40,929 nucleotides of DNA, taken from a virus. This document shows, piece by piece, positions 1 through 7,614 of the stretch; the stretch's first letter is position 1, and each line of letters starts with the position of its first letter. The stretch is taken from the IMG/VR virus record IMGVR_UViG_3300037070_007389, positions 1 to 40,929 of that record, one strand, 5' to 3'. The notes beneath the pieces were generated by a model, which saw only the letters and a program-made list of their open reading frames with translations, was not told the DNA's origin and did not search any database. The translations under genes were made by a program, and so were the position numbers.

Positions 1-550
1 AAGCCGAGGTCGGGGAGGCGACGGTACCGATGTCGATGACGGCGCCTTCCTTGAGGGTGCGCCAGGCGGCGTCGGTCGTGCCCGCCTGGAGGACCACCGT
101 GGTGCTGGCCGCGGTGTCGTCGGCGGTGGCGATGACGCCATTGCCGGCACCGAACAGCGCACGGGACCAGTCGCGCTTGAGGTCGTTCACGACGCCCTTC
201 ATCTCCGACTCGACCGCGCGGACGAAGGAGCCCTTGTTGGACTTCATCGTCTTGATGGTCGGGCCGGTGACCTCGATACGGCCGTAGCTGTATCGCATCC
301 CGACGTAGGAGGTCGTGCGCGCCTGCTTGCCGGCGGTCGGGAGGTCCGCGCCGTCAGCGCGGAAGCCGATGCCGGTGTTGCGGCCGACGTGCAGGGACAG
401 GACGGCGCGGTTGCCCTCGAAGTCCTCGGTGTTCTTCTCGATCTGGCTCAGGAGCCAGTTCGAGCGGTTGAGCTGGTCGCGCACCACGGGGAGGTACACG
501 TCCTTGAGCGCGGCGCTTGCGGCGCTCAGATTCAGGCCGGTGATTGCCAT
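1..550 (-). CDS. Major capsid protein (partial, C-terminus outside window)
   Basis: Forms the icosahedral head shell. The frame opens with ATG at 550 (MAITGLNLSAAS) behind a GAAAGGG ribosome-binding site and stays open to base 1 without a stop, giving 183 residues of an N-terminal part. The segment includes SNWLLSQIEKN, NRAVLSLHVGRNTGIG and KSNKGSFVRAVESEMKGVVNDL, typical of actinophage HK97-fold major capsid proteins. It directly follows the portal and scaffold genes, the usual head-gene order. The identification rests on order and sequence style; the fold cannot be proved here. The gene is cut by the window edge, not visibly broken. Confidence 0.8.
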   Translation of the reverse strand, partial: MAITGLNLSAASAALKDVYLPVVRDQLNRSNWLLSQIEKNTEDFEGNRAVLSLHVGRNTGIGFRADGADLPTAGKQARTTSYVGMRYSYGRIEVTGPTIKTMKSNKGSFVRAVESEMKGVVNDLKRDWSRALFGAGNGVIATADDTAASTTVVLQAGTTDAAWRTLKEGAVIDIGTVASPTSA

Positions 551-623
551 GAGCTTGCTTGCCCTTTCAGGAGCGGAGGGAGCGCGGCGGGATTGCCGTG
601 CTCGTGGGTGACTTGCGGTTCTG

Positions 624-731
624 CTACTGCCGCTTGAGCTTGGTCACCCGGACCTCTGCTCGAAGGGCTCCTGGCCCTTCTTCTGGCTTCGCGTTCTCCA
701 TCATGCCCACCCGCGCGAGAAGTTGCAACAT
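624..731 (-). CDS. Possible small 35-aa protein between scaffold and capsid
   Basis: An ATG at 731 opens a 35-codon frame (MLQLLARVGMMENAKP..., ending VTKLKRQ) in the gap between the scaffold terminator and the capsid gene. It has no clear ribosome-binding site and no recognisable motif. An internal ATGATG pair could be the real start. It may be chance; the gap could equally be a leader for the capsid mRNA. Confidence 0.3.
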   Translation of the reverse strand: MLQLLARVGMMENAKPEEGPGALRAEVRVTKLKRQ

Positions 732-740
732 CCTGGAATA

Positions 741-772
741 GAAAGAGCCCGGCCGCTGTTGCGGCCGGGCTC
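741..772 (-). terminator. Intrinsic terminator after the scaffold gene
   Basis: On the minus strand a perfect 12-bp stem GAGCCCGGCCGC/GCGGCCGGGCTC with a 4-base loop is followed by TTTCTATT. It lies 24 bases after the scaffold stop and before the capsid gene, so it could set different scaffold and capsid mRNA levels or separate two transcripts. Confidence 0.8.
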
Positions 773-795
773 CGGTCCTCCGGTAGCGAGGAGGT

Positions 796-1611
796 CTACG
801 CCTGGTCCTTGAACATCTGGTTCATGCGCTCGCGCGCACCCTCGAAGGTGGTGGGGTCCTCGGCCGGCGCCTCGGCCGGGGCGAGCCCGACCTGCGGGGC
901 GGTGTCGAGGTGGCGGTCCTGCTTCTCCTGGAAGTGCTTAGCCCACTCGGTGATGATGCCCTTCTTCCACGCCTCGACGGCCTTGTGGGCCTCCTGGATG
1001 GAGCCGTCCTCACGGGCCCACGCCATGCGCATGAGCGCGAAGTGGTCGGGGGTGCCGGTCTCGTAGCCGAGGGACTTGATTTCGGCGTCGAGGATTCTCG
1101 TCTGCTCGGCCAGGTCGCGCTCCTCGCGCTCCTGCTGGAGGCGGTCTTCAAGCTGCTTGGGGGTCAGCGGCCGGTTCGGGTCGGGGACCATCTCGGGGGT
1201 CTCGATGCCGTAGTGGTCGAAGACCCGCTTGGCGACGTCGTAGAACTTCTGCGCGACCTCGACGTGGCGGTCGGGGTCGTTGAGCCCGCGGGCCATGTCG
1301 AGGAATTCCGCGCGGGTGGGCTCATCGAACCCCTCGAACGCCTCGTTGGCCTCCTTGGCCCGGACCCGGTGCTCGGCAGCCTCGCTGCGGAGCTTCTCGA
1401 CGTACTCGCGATCGAAGGTCTCGACGGGGGGCGCGGCCTCCTCGGCCGGCTCCTCGGTGGTCTCCTCGGCGGGAGCCTCCTCGCTGGTCTCCTCGGCGGG
1501 CTCGGTGGTCTCCTCGAACACCTCGTCGCCGATGTCACTGGCGTCGGGCCAGTCGAGCACGTTGCTGCTCTCGGTGGCGCCGGCATCGCCTGCCGGCTCG
1601 GTCATGGTCAC
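796..1611 (-). CDS. Capsid scaffolding protein
   Basis: Temporary internal scaffold for procapsid assembly. The 271-residue product begins with an extremely acidic, low-complexity segment (about residues 28-62, repeats of EETTEEPAEE type), followed by a charged, probably helical middle and a C-terminal part ending ERMNQMFKDQA. Acidic, coiled, low-complexity proteins between portal and major capsid genes are typically scaffolds. GTG at 1611 follows AAGGAG; an ATG two codons later is an alternative start. A strong terminator follows. The role is inferred from position and composition. Confidence 0.75.
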   Translation of the reverse strand: MTMTEPAGDAGATESSNVLDWPDASDIGDEVFEETTEPAEETSEEAPAEETTEEPAEEAAPPVETFDREYVEKLRSEAAEHRVRAKEANEAFEGFDEPTRAEFLDMARGLNDPDRHVEVAQKFYDVAKRVFDHYGIETPEMVPDPNRPLTPKQLEDRLQQEREERDLAEQTRILDAEIKSLGYETGTPDHFALMRMAWAREDGSIQEAHKAVEAWKKGIITEWAKHFQEKQDRHLDTAPQVGLAPAEAPAEDPTTFEGARERMNQMFKDQA

Positions 1612-1650
1612 GCTGGACTCCTTGGGTAGGGGCGGTTGGTTCTCGACATG

Positions 1651-3771
1651 CTACTGCTCAGCGGCCGCGATTGCCTCGGGCGGGAGCTGGCTGTTGTCCA
1701 TGCCCATGCCTTCGAGCGGAGCGGGGGCGCCAGGCGGGACGGCGGCGTCCATCGACGTCGGCTCCTGCGCGTTCATCGGGAGGCTGGCCTGCGGGCCGGC
1801 GTCCACGAGGGACCCGTCGGGCAGGGCCTCGGCGGGGATGGTCGGGGTGCCGGACAGGGCCGGCGCGGTGGCGAGCACCGGTGAGACCTGCGCGCGGGCC
1901 TGCGCCTTGCCGGCCTTCTCGGCAGCCATCGTGAGGTGCTGCTGGACGTGCTCCAGGAACATCGCCTTGATTTCCTCGGGAGCGTCGTCCCACTCCATGT
2001 TCTTCATCTCGGACTCGTGGGCCCGGATGTGAACCTCGTCGTTGTCGAACGGCGCGACCAGCGCCGGCCGGCCCTGGCTCATCTTGAAGTTCTCGTTGCG
2101 CGCGCGGTTCAGGTCGGGGTTGACGGCCGCGATCAGGTCCTTCTGGCCCGGCAGCTCGGCCATCATGGCCGCGGTCTCGATGTCCTGCACGAGCCCCATC
2201 TGCACGAACTTCTCGGCCACGGCCATCTGCGCCGCGCGGCTGCGCGGCATGATCGCGTCGAGGGGGATCGACACGTCGGTCTGGCCGGCGAAGCTGTCGC
2301 CCGACCAGGCGACGGTCTTCGGGCCGTACTTGTCGGCCTTCACCGTCGTGGTGCGCTGGTGCTCGGTGTTGTCCTCGTAGAGCTTGAGGACCATGCTCGC
2401 GACCTTCGACCAGAGGTTGGCCGAGTCCTTGACCATGCGGCCCACGGGGCTGTTGTCCTGCTCGGCGAGGATCGAGAGCCCGTAGCCCGACTCGATGTTG
2501 ACGGGGGCGGTGCCGCGGCTCACGTCGTGGATGCCGAGCTGGTCGTCAATCTCCATCCGCAGCTCCTCCAGGAGCCGGATCAGGGCGTCGGCGATGGGCG
2601 CCGGCTGGAGCCACTCGGGCCGCTCGATCCCCGTGGGCACGGGGATGATTTCGCCGGGGAGGTCGGTGAGCGCGTCGATCAGGTCGAGGCTCGCGGCGTC
2701 GATCATCAGGCGCGCGTTGCCGGCGTTCTTGAGGTGCTCCAGGTAGTTCGACCACGCGCTGTTGAGCGCGACCTGGGAGTACCGGGCCTGGCTCAGGATC
2801 GTGGTGCCGAGCGCGCTGGTCTCGCTCGGGGTCTCGCGGTGCAGCACGAGGTTGAGGCGGTCGGTCCAGGGGAAGGGCCACGCCTTGGGGCCGTCCACGA
2901 ACTTGTTGTCGACCACGATGGCGACCCGCCCCTCCTTGTTCGCGGGGTTCGGGCGCTCGTAGTACGTGAGCACGAGCGTGAGGTCGGGCCGCTCCTCGTT
3001 GCCCTCGGCGCTGTGGGAGGCGAGGAGCTTCGAGGCGAACGGGGTGAGCCCGGCCGAGGCGTCGGCGGGCGGGAGCTTGTCGAGGCTGAACATGCCCTTG
3101 ACGTCCTCGGGCGGGAGGGCCACGGCCTTGATCCAGTAGGTGCCGGTCTCGCCGTCCTTCACGCCCGGCTGGAGCGCAATCTCGGCGATCGAGAGCACGG
3201 TCTCCACGCTGTCGCCCTCGTAGACCACGGCGGCGCGCTGGTTCGGGTCGTCGGCGGTGAGCCCGCCGTCGAACAGCGGGGCGCCGGCGTTCTTGTCCCA
3301 ATCGACGCAGATACCGGCGGTGCCGGCCTTCCATGCGGCGCGGCCGACGATTTCGCGCTTGACCTCCCAATCGTGGGACTTCCGCACGCCCTCGATGACG
3401 GCCTCGGCGATCTTGGCGCCGGTCATGGCGGCGTCGGTGCCGGCGTCGGGGAGCACCTCGAACCCAAGTTCGCGCTGGGTGTATTTGCTGATGATCGAGC
3501 GGGTGCTGTGGGCGAGCCGGTTCATGGTGGCCTGCACCCGGTCCTCGTCGCGAGGAAGCTCGGCGATCGAGCGCGAGTGGGTGTCCCACCAGAGCCACTG
3601 GTGGCCTTCGAGGAAGGCGCTGTTCATCCAGTATTCCTGGTTCGCCTTTCGCTGGTAGCGGAGGGCCTGGTCGTACAGGGCTCGGACCTTGGCGGCGTCG
3701 AACGGACGATCCGGGTTGGCATCATGCGCGGTCTGCTCGTCTTGCGGGCCCTGCCGCTGGTCTGTCGCCAC
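1651..3771 (-). CDS. Portal protein (P22-type, long form)
   Basis: Dodecameric head vertex through which DNA is packaged and ejected. The 706-residue length is close to the P22 portal and longer than most siphovirus portals. The N-terminal part (YQRKANQEYWMNSAFLEGHQW, then MNRLAHSTRSIISKYTQRELGFEVLPDAGTD spread over residues 40-110) matches P22-like portals; the C-terminus is Ala/Pro/Gly-rich (about residues 630-706). GTG at 3771 sits 6 bases after TAGCCT on the minus strand and lacks a good ribosome-binding site, so I read it as a leaderless start. The scaffold gene follows. Confidence 0.87.
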   Translation of the reverse strand: MATDQRQGPQDEQTAHDANPDRPFDAAKVRALYDQALRYQRKANQEYWMNSAFLEGHQWLWWDTHSRSIAELPRDEDRVQATMNRLAHSTRSIISKYTQRELGFEVLPDAGTDAAMTGAKIAEAVIEGVRKSHDWEVKREIVGRAAWKAGTAGICVDWDKNAGAPLFDGGLTADDPNQRAAVVYEGDSVETVLSIAEIALQPGVKDGETGTYWIKAVALPPEDVKGMFSLDKLPPADASAGLTPFASKLLASHSAEGNEERPDLTLVLTYYERPNPANKEGRVAIVVDNKFVDGPKAWPFPWTDRLNLVLHRETPSETSALGTTILSQARYSQVALNSAWSNYLEHLKNAGNARLMIDAASLDLIDALTDLPGEIIPVPTGIERPEWLQPAPIADALIRLLEELRMEIDDQLGIHDVSRGTAPVNIESGYGLSILAEQDNSPVGRMVKDSANLWSKVASMVLKLYEDNTEHQRTTTVKADKYGPKTVAWSGDSFAGQTDVSIPLDAIMPRSRAAQMAVAEKFVQMGLVQDIETAAMMAELPGQKDLIAAVNPDLNRARNENFKMSQGRPALVAPFDNDEVHIRAHESEMKNMEWDDAPEEIKAMFLEHVQQHLTMAAEKAGKAQARAQVSPVLATAPALSGTPTIPAEALPDGSLVDAGPQASLPMNAQEPTSMDAAVPPGAPAPLEGMGMDNSQLPPEAIAAAEQ

Positions 3772-3777
3772 GGTATG

Positions 3778-3783
3778 AGGCTA
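3778..3783 (-). promoter_or_regulatory. TAGCCT -10 element, leaderless start of portal
   Basis: TAGCCT (minus strand) ends 6 bases before the GTG at 3771. It is not part of the upstream stop codon (that TGA is at 3789-3791), so here the motif is independent of the neighbouring gene. Confidence 0.55.
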
Positions 3784-3788
3784 GCGGA

Positions 3789-4058
3789 TCACAGACCCAT
3801 GACGCGGGGCCGGGCCTCGCGGGCCTCGACCGGCAGGTCATGGATGGGTGCCGGGCGCGCCGGCTTGCTCGCCTGCTGGCGGGCGAGAAACTCGCTCTGG
3901 CCCTTGCTGACGGCGGCGTTGAGCAGGAGCTTGCGCTCCTCGGCCCACGCCTCGCGCTCCTTCTCGACGGATGCGCGCTCGGCCTGGAGCTGGCGCCACC
4001 AGAGGTCGCGCTCGGCGTTCTGCGCGTCGATGAGCGCCTGCACCTGTGCGGCCCTCAC
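3789..4058 (-). CDS. Small coiled-coil protein of unknown function
   Basis: An 89-residue protein starting with GTG at 4058, which overlaps the upstream gene's TGA (GTGA), so the two are probably translationally coupled. Residues about 5-50 are charged and helical (ALIDAQNAERDLWWRQLQ, SVEKEREAWAEERKLL), consistent with a coiled coil; the tail is Pro/Arg-rich and ends RPRVMGL. It lies just upstream of the portal gene. A head-assembly role is possible; I do not recognise the family. Confidence 0.7.
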   Translation of the reverse strand: MRAAQVQALIDAQNAERDLWWRQLQAERASVEKEREAWAEERKLLLNAAVSKGQSEFLARQQASKPARPAPIHDLPVEAREARPRVMGL

Positions 4059-4480
4059 CCGATCAGCTCCGCACTCTCGGCCTTGGCGTCGGCGAGGGCC
4101 TGCTCGTAGCCGCGGTCGTACGACTTCTTCACCTTCGCGGCCTGCTCCTCGGCCTCGACCGAGAGCGACTGCGCGAGGGTGCGGACCGTCGAGCGCTGGT
4201 CCTCCAGGTCGTGGAGGAGCTTCTCGGCGTGGGTCTCGGCAGCCTCGTGCAGAGCGCGCAGCTCCTCGGCCTCGGCGGTCGGGATCATGCCGACCTTGAC
4301 CGCGGCCTCCACGATGCAGCGCTCGCAAATCTCGATCCAGCCCTCCATGTGGATGTGGGTCGGGGTGCGGAACGTGCGCGCGCGCCGGCCGTCGGGCATG
4401 TCGCGGGCGTGCTGGCCGCAGAACGTGCATGTGGCGCCGCCCTGGTTCTGCGGGGTGAAGTCGGGGATTTCGGTGAACAT
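4055..4480 (-). CDS. Zinc-ribbon plus coiled-coil protein, unknown function
   Basis: The 141-residue product has two Cys pairs, CTFC (about residues 18-21) and CERC (about 52-55), that could hold one zinc ion, followed by a helical region rich in Ala, Glu and Lys (about 70-135). ATG at 4480 has a GAGGAG ribosome-binding site 5 bases upstream. Its stop overlaps the next start by 4 bases. Zinc-ribbon plus coil suggests a protein- or DNA-binding adaptor near the portal, but no function is recognisable. Confidence 0.72.
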   Translation of the reverse strand: MFTEIPDFTPQNQGGATCTFCGQHARDMPDGRRARTFRTPTHIHMEGWIEICERCIVEAAVKVGMIPTAEAEELRALHEAAETHAEKLLHDLEDQRSTVRTLAQSLSVEAEEQAAKVKKSYDRGYEQALADAKAESAELIG

Positions 4481-4507
4481 GACGCTCCTCGGGTAGTTGG
4501 AGGCAGT

Positions 4508-5167
4508 CTAGAACGGAAGGGCGTCGTATTCACGCACCTTGTGGAAGTGGCCCGCCCCGCCGTTGTAGACGCCGATGGCGATGTGGGTGCCGACACGAGC
4601 CGTGCAGCCGGTGAAGGTCTGGCGCAGGACGCGGTTCACGTACAGCTCGACAAGCCCGCCTCCGGGCGAATGGATACCCAGCGCGACTCGCTCGGACGAG
4701 TCCTGCGGAGCGCCCGACAAGTCGCCTGCGCCGATCGAGGCGTCGGCCCCAGCAGACCACGGGATCGCGAGGTCGCCGTTGCCACGCATGAGGGCGCCGT
4801 CGGCGGTGCTGTCGTAGATGGCGCCGCCGTTGGGGTGGTTGATGCGGATGGCGACCCACTCGGTGCCCGTGTGGGTCTGGAAGACGTCGGTCTCGGCGTA
4901 GACCACGCCCGACTGCTGCGCCCGGTGCATGACCGTGTAGCCGGAGCCCGAGCCCGCCGAATACTGGTAGTCGGTGGGCGACTGGCTCCAGGACTCGACC
5001 AGGGTCCAGCCGGTCGTGACTCCACCCGTGAACAGGTACTCGACCAGCATCTCGGGTTCGTCGCCGTACCCATCGACAGGGTTGCTGCCGCCGCCGCCCG
5101 ACTCGCCGGCAGCGGTCGGCAGCCACTCGGCGCCGTCCCACACGTAGGCCGTCCCTGCGAAGCTCAT
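4508..5167 (-). CDS. Putative virion jelly-roll (LamG-like) binding protein
   Basis: A 219-residue protein starting MSFAGTAYVWDGAEWLP, a short repeat common in phage fibre termini, then a Gly-rich hinge (GESGGGGSNP) and a beta-rich domain with alternating hydrophobic strands (WVAIRINHPNG, RVALGIHSPGGGLVELYVNR, HIAIGVYNGG). The strand pattern resembles concanavalin/LamG-type jelly rolls. ATG at 5167 overlaps the stop of the upstream fibre gene (ATGA), so both are probably one structural module involved in receptor or glycan binding. That role is inferred from fold style and context. Confidence 0.68.
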   Translation of the reverse strand: MSFAGTAYVWDGAEWLPTAAGESGGGGSNPVDGYGDEPEMLVEYLFTGGVTTGWTLVESWSQSPTDYQYSAGSGSGYTVMHRAQQSGVVYAETDVFQTHTGTEWVAIRINHPNGGAIYDSTADGALMRGNGDLAIPWSAGADASIGAGDLSGAPQDSSERVALGIHSPGGGLVELYVNRVLRQTFTGCTARVGTHIAIGVYNGGAGHFHKVREYDALPF

Positions 5168-5967
5168 GCCGGGGTGGTGTCCAGCCACACGTCGCCGACC
5201 TCAAGGTCGTACGGGGGGTCGGTGGGCTCGACCGTGCCGATGTAGATGGTGGTGCCGGGGTCCGAGTCGGTGTTGACGATGTTGGCGGCGCCACCGGTGG
5301 GCGGCGCGACGATCCAGCCGTCGGTGTCGATGGTGAGGACGTCGCCGTCCGACTCGCCGACAGGGGTCGGCAGCTCGGGGAGCGCTTCGAGCGCGTCGAG
5401 CCGGGTGTCGTGGGCGGTGGTCGCGGTCTCCTCGGCGTCGAGCCGGGTGTCGAGCGTGCCGAGCGTGGTGTCGTGGGTGTCGACACGGCCGTCGAGCGTG
5501 ACGATCGCGGCCTCGGCCGTGGTGAGGTCGGTGTCGAGCGCCTCGTCGGCGGCGATGCGCGCAGCCTCCTCGGCGTCGAGGGCAGCCTGGGAGGCAGAAC
5601 CAGACGCGACCTCAGCCTCGAAAGCGGTCAGCTCGCCCTTGGTGGCGTAGTAGTCGCCCACCTCGGGCGCGACGTACTGGAAGACGTCGGTCAGGTCGGC
5701 CGCAGCCGTGAGGAACATGGAGCCCACGAGCTGGTCCTGGCCGTCGAGGTCAACGATCACCTCGTAGCTCCAGCCCTGCGGGCTGACGCCCGTCTCGGTG
5801 GTCGCGCGCAAGGACTGGACGAACCCCGGAGGGCTGCCCGCGAGGGTCGCGATCACGTCGGCCGGGGGGATCAGCACGCCGTTGTCGTTGAGCCAGACGT
5901 GCCGGCGGAAGGTCACCGTGCCGGCCGAGCCTGCGCCAAACTCGGCGGTCACGTTGTACGAGGTCAC
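5164..5967 (-). CDS. Fibre protein 2: shared N-terminal domain plus trimeric coiled coil
   Basis: A 267-residue protein. Residues about 1-125 are homologous to the N-terminus of the neighbouring 541-aa fibre: both have WSYxVxxxLxG, then LTAAxxxxDVF, then YYxxK. Residues about 125-205 form heptad-like repeats (LDGRVDTHDTTLGTLDTRLD type), and the C-terminus is a short YIGTVEPTDPPYDLEVGDVW module seen in phage fibres. GTG at 5967 is 6 bases after TAGGAT. Probably a short trimeric spike or fibre; the ATGA overlap with the next gene suggests it acts with the jelly-roll protein. Confidence 0.78.
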   Translation of the reverse strand: MTSYNVTAEFGAGSAGTVTFRRHVWLNDNGVLIPPADVIATLAGSPPGFVQSLRATTETGVSPQGWSYEVIVDLDGQDQLVGSMFLTAAADLTDVFQYVAPEVGDYYATKGELTAFEAEVASGSASQAALDAEEAARIAADEALDTDLTTAEAAIVTLDGRVDTHDTTLGTLDTRLDAEETATTAHDTRLDALEALPELPTPVGESDGDVLTIDTDGWIVAPPTGGAANIVNTDSDPGTTIYIGTVEPTDPPYDLEVGDVWLDTTPA

Positions 5968-5973
5968 CGGCCC

Positions 5974-5979
5974 ATCCTA
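5974..5979 (-). promoter_or_regulatory. TAGGAT -10 element, leaderless start of fibre 2
   Basis: TAGGAT on the minus strand ends 6 bases before the GTG at 5967. Its TAG doubles as the stop codon of the upstream 541-aa gene, so coincidence is harder to exclude here than at the portal. Confidence 0.45.
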
Positions 5980-7602
5980 GGGGATGCGGATGATCGTGAA
6001 GCCGGACATGGTGAAGTTGAGAGCGCCGCCCGAGTCCTGGAAGACCTGCACCTCCAGGTAGTCCCCTGCCACCAGGCCGACCGCCATAGCTGTCACCGAC
6101 TCGATGGCAGGGATGGCGGCCGGGGCGTCCGGCGAGGTCAGGGTCGCCAGGGTCGACCCGTTCTTGAGGAGCCGGGCGCGCCGGGAGCCGCCGGAGTCGG
6201 TGCCGCCCAGGTTGGCGGCGACGATGCAGAGGTAGTCGCCGTCGAGCCCGGAGGGGATCGTCATGCGGGAGCGGTTGGTGCTGTCCGAGTGGAAGGCGTG
6301 GGTCTGGCTCACCGTGACGCCGGGGTTCGTGTCGGCGGTGAGACCCATGATCGTGTCGGTGCCGGTCGAGACGACCTTCGTGCCGACCGACATCGTGCCC
6401 TTCGGGAAGGCGGGGATGTCCGTATAGGCGAGCACCCGGTTCTCTAGCCCGTCGGAGTTGGCGGTGTTGCCGACGATGAACTGCCCGGTCGAGGGCGCGG
6501 CGTGCGCGGCTGGGGTGTCGGCGGCGGTGGCGGCAAGGATCACTCCCTTGCCCGTGTAGAGCGACTTGGGCACGAGCAGCCCGCTCGCGGTCTGGACGAA
6601 CGCGGTGGTGGCGAGCTGGGTCGTGTTCGTGCCGACCGTGGCCGTCGGCGCATCCGGCGTGCCCGTGAAGGTCGGGTCGGCGAGCGGGGCCTTGGCGGCG
6701 ATGTCGGTGTCGTGGGTGTCGAGGCGCGAGTCGAAGGTGACCGACAGGGCCTCCTCCGCATCGAGGCGAGTGTCGAGTGCGGCGTCAGCGGCCTCCAGGA
6801 TGTTGATGTCCGACTCGGCGGTGTCCAGCCGTCCGTCGAGCGCGACGTCCGCCGCTTCGAGGGCGGTGATGTCGGTCTCAGCCGTGTCGAGCCGGCCGTC
6901 GAGGGCGATGTCCTCCAGCTCCAGGTCGTCAATCCGGGTCTCGTGGTCGATGACCGCGGGCTCGACCACATCGAGCCGGCCGTCGAGCGCGGTGTCGGCC
7001 GACGCTCGGGTGCCGGCCTCGGTGTTGACCGCCGAGGTGGCGAACGCCCGGTCCCCGTGGGGGTCGACCGCACCGGAGTGGGTGGATATAGCGGATGTGA
7101 TATCAGCCGCGTCGGCGTAGAGCGCGTCGGCCTCGGCCTGGGTCAGGTACACGGCGTGGGGGTTCGCCTCGGCCTCGTGCGCCACCTCGGAGGCGTCGAT
7201 GAGGTCTTGCACCTCCTCCTCGGTCAGCCCGCCGCCGGGCCCGCCAACCTCGTCCACGTGCGCGAGGTAGTCGCTCTTGAGGACGTAATACTCCGGCGTC
7301 GAGGGCTGGGTCGGGTTGAACACGTCCATGAAATCCGCGGCGGTGAGCGGCATTTCGACGTAGGCGATGAATTCGTTGGCGCCATTCAGGTTGATCTTGA
7401 CCGTGTAGGACCAGGGGTTGGGCACCACATCGGGGTCGACGCCCGACAGGAGCGTGACCGTTTCCTCGGTCGAGTTGACCGTCACCAGCTCCGAGAAGGG
7501 GGCCTGAATCTCGTTGCCGTCGCTGTCGAACAGGTAGAACGGACAAATGAATTCGATCGTCCCCGTGGTGCCCACGGGGAAGTTCATCGTCAGGACGGGC
7601 AC
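5977..7602 (-). CDS. Tail fibre 1: anchor domain, coiled-coil repeats, C1q-like tip
   Basis: The 541-residue product has three parts: an N-terminal domain shared with the next gene (about 1-125); a long repeat region (about 165-300) of units such as LDGRLDTAETDITALEAAD, typical of trimeric coiled-coil fibre shafts; and a TPDAPTA...TQLATTAFV linker, known from lambda-type side-tail fibres, leading to a beta-rich C-terminal domain (about 345-541, ending GDYLEVQVFQDSG...) with C1q/TNF-like strand spacing. GTG at 7602 follows TAGCCT by 6 bases. Likely the receptor-recognising fibre. It lies directly after the terminase gene. Confidence 0.83.
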   Translation of the reverse strand: MPVLTMNFPVGTTGTIEFICPFYLFDSDGNEIQAPFSELVTVNSTEETVTLLSGVDPDVVPNPWSYTVKINLNGANEFIAYVEMPLTAADFMDVFNPTQPSTPEYYVLKSDYLAHVDEVGGPGGGLTEEEVQDLIDASEVAHEAEANPHAVYLTQAEADALYADAADITSAISTHSGAVDPHGDRAFATSAVNTEAGTRASADTALDGRLDVVEPAVIDHETRIDDLELEDIALDGRLDTAETDITALEAADVALDGRLDTAESDINILEAADAALDTRLDAEEALSVTFDSRLDTHDTDIAAKAPLADPTFTGTPDAPTATVGTNTTQLATTAFVQTASGLLVPKSLYTGKGVILAATAADTPAAHAAPSTGQFIVGNTANSDGLENRVLAYTDIPAFPKGTMSVGTKVVSTGTDTIMGLTADTNPGVTVSQTHAFHSDSTNRSRMTIPSGLDGDYLCIVAANLGGTDSGGSRRARLLKNGSTLATLTSPDAPAAIPAIESVTAMAVGLVAGDYLEVQVFQDSGGALNFTMSGFTIIRIP

Positions 7603-7608
7603 CCTCGT

Positions 7609-7614
7609 AGGCTA
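7609..7614 (-). promoter_or_regulatory. TAGCCT -10 element, leaderless start of fibre 1
   Basis: TAGCCT on the minus strand ends 6 bases before GTG 7602. It overlaps the terminase stop codon (TAG). The hexamer and spacing are identical to those before the portal and the amidase. Confidence 0.5.

Noticed and set aside
910-1629. Long antisense ORFs over the late block (also 1936-4299, 6502-9141, 10885-11922)
   Set aside because: They are frame shadows caused by high GC at third positions of the scaffold, portal, terminase and hydrolase genes; products are Leu/Gly/Val/Arg-rich without motifs and lack start signals.
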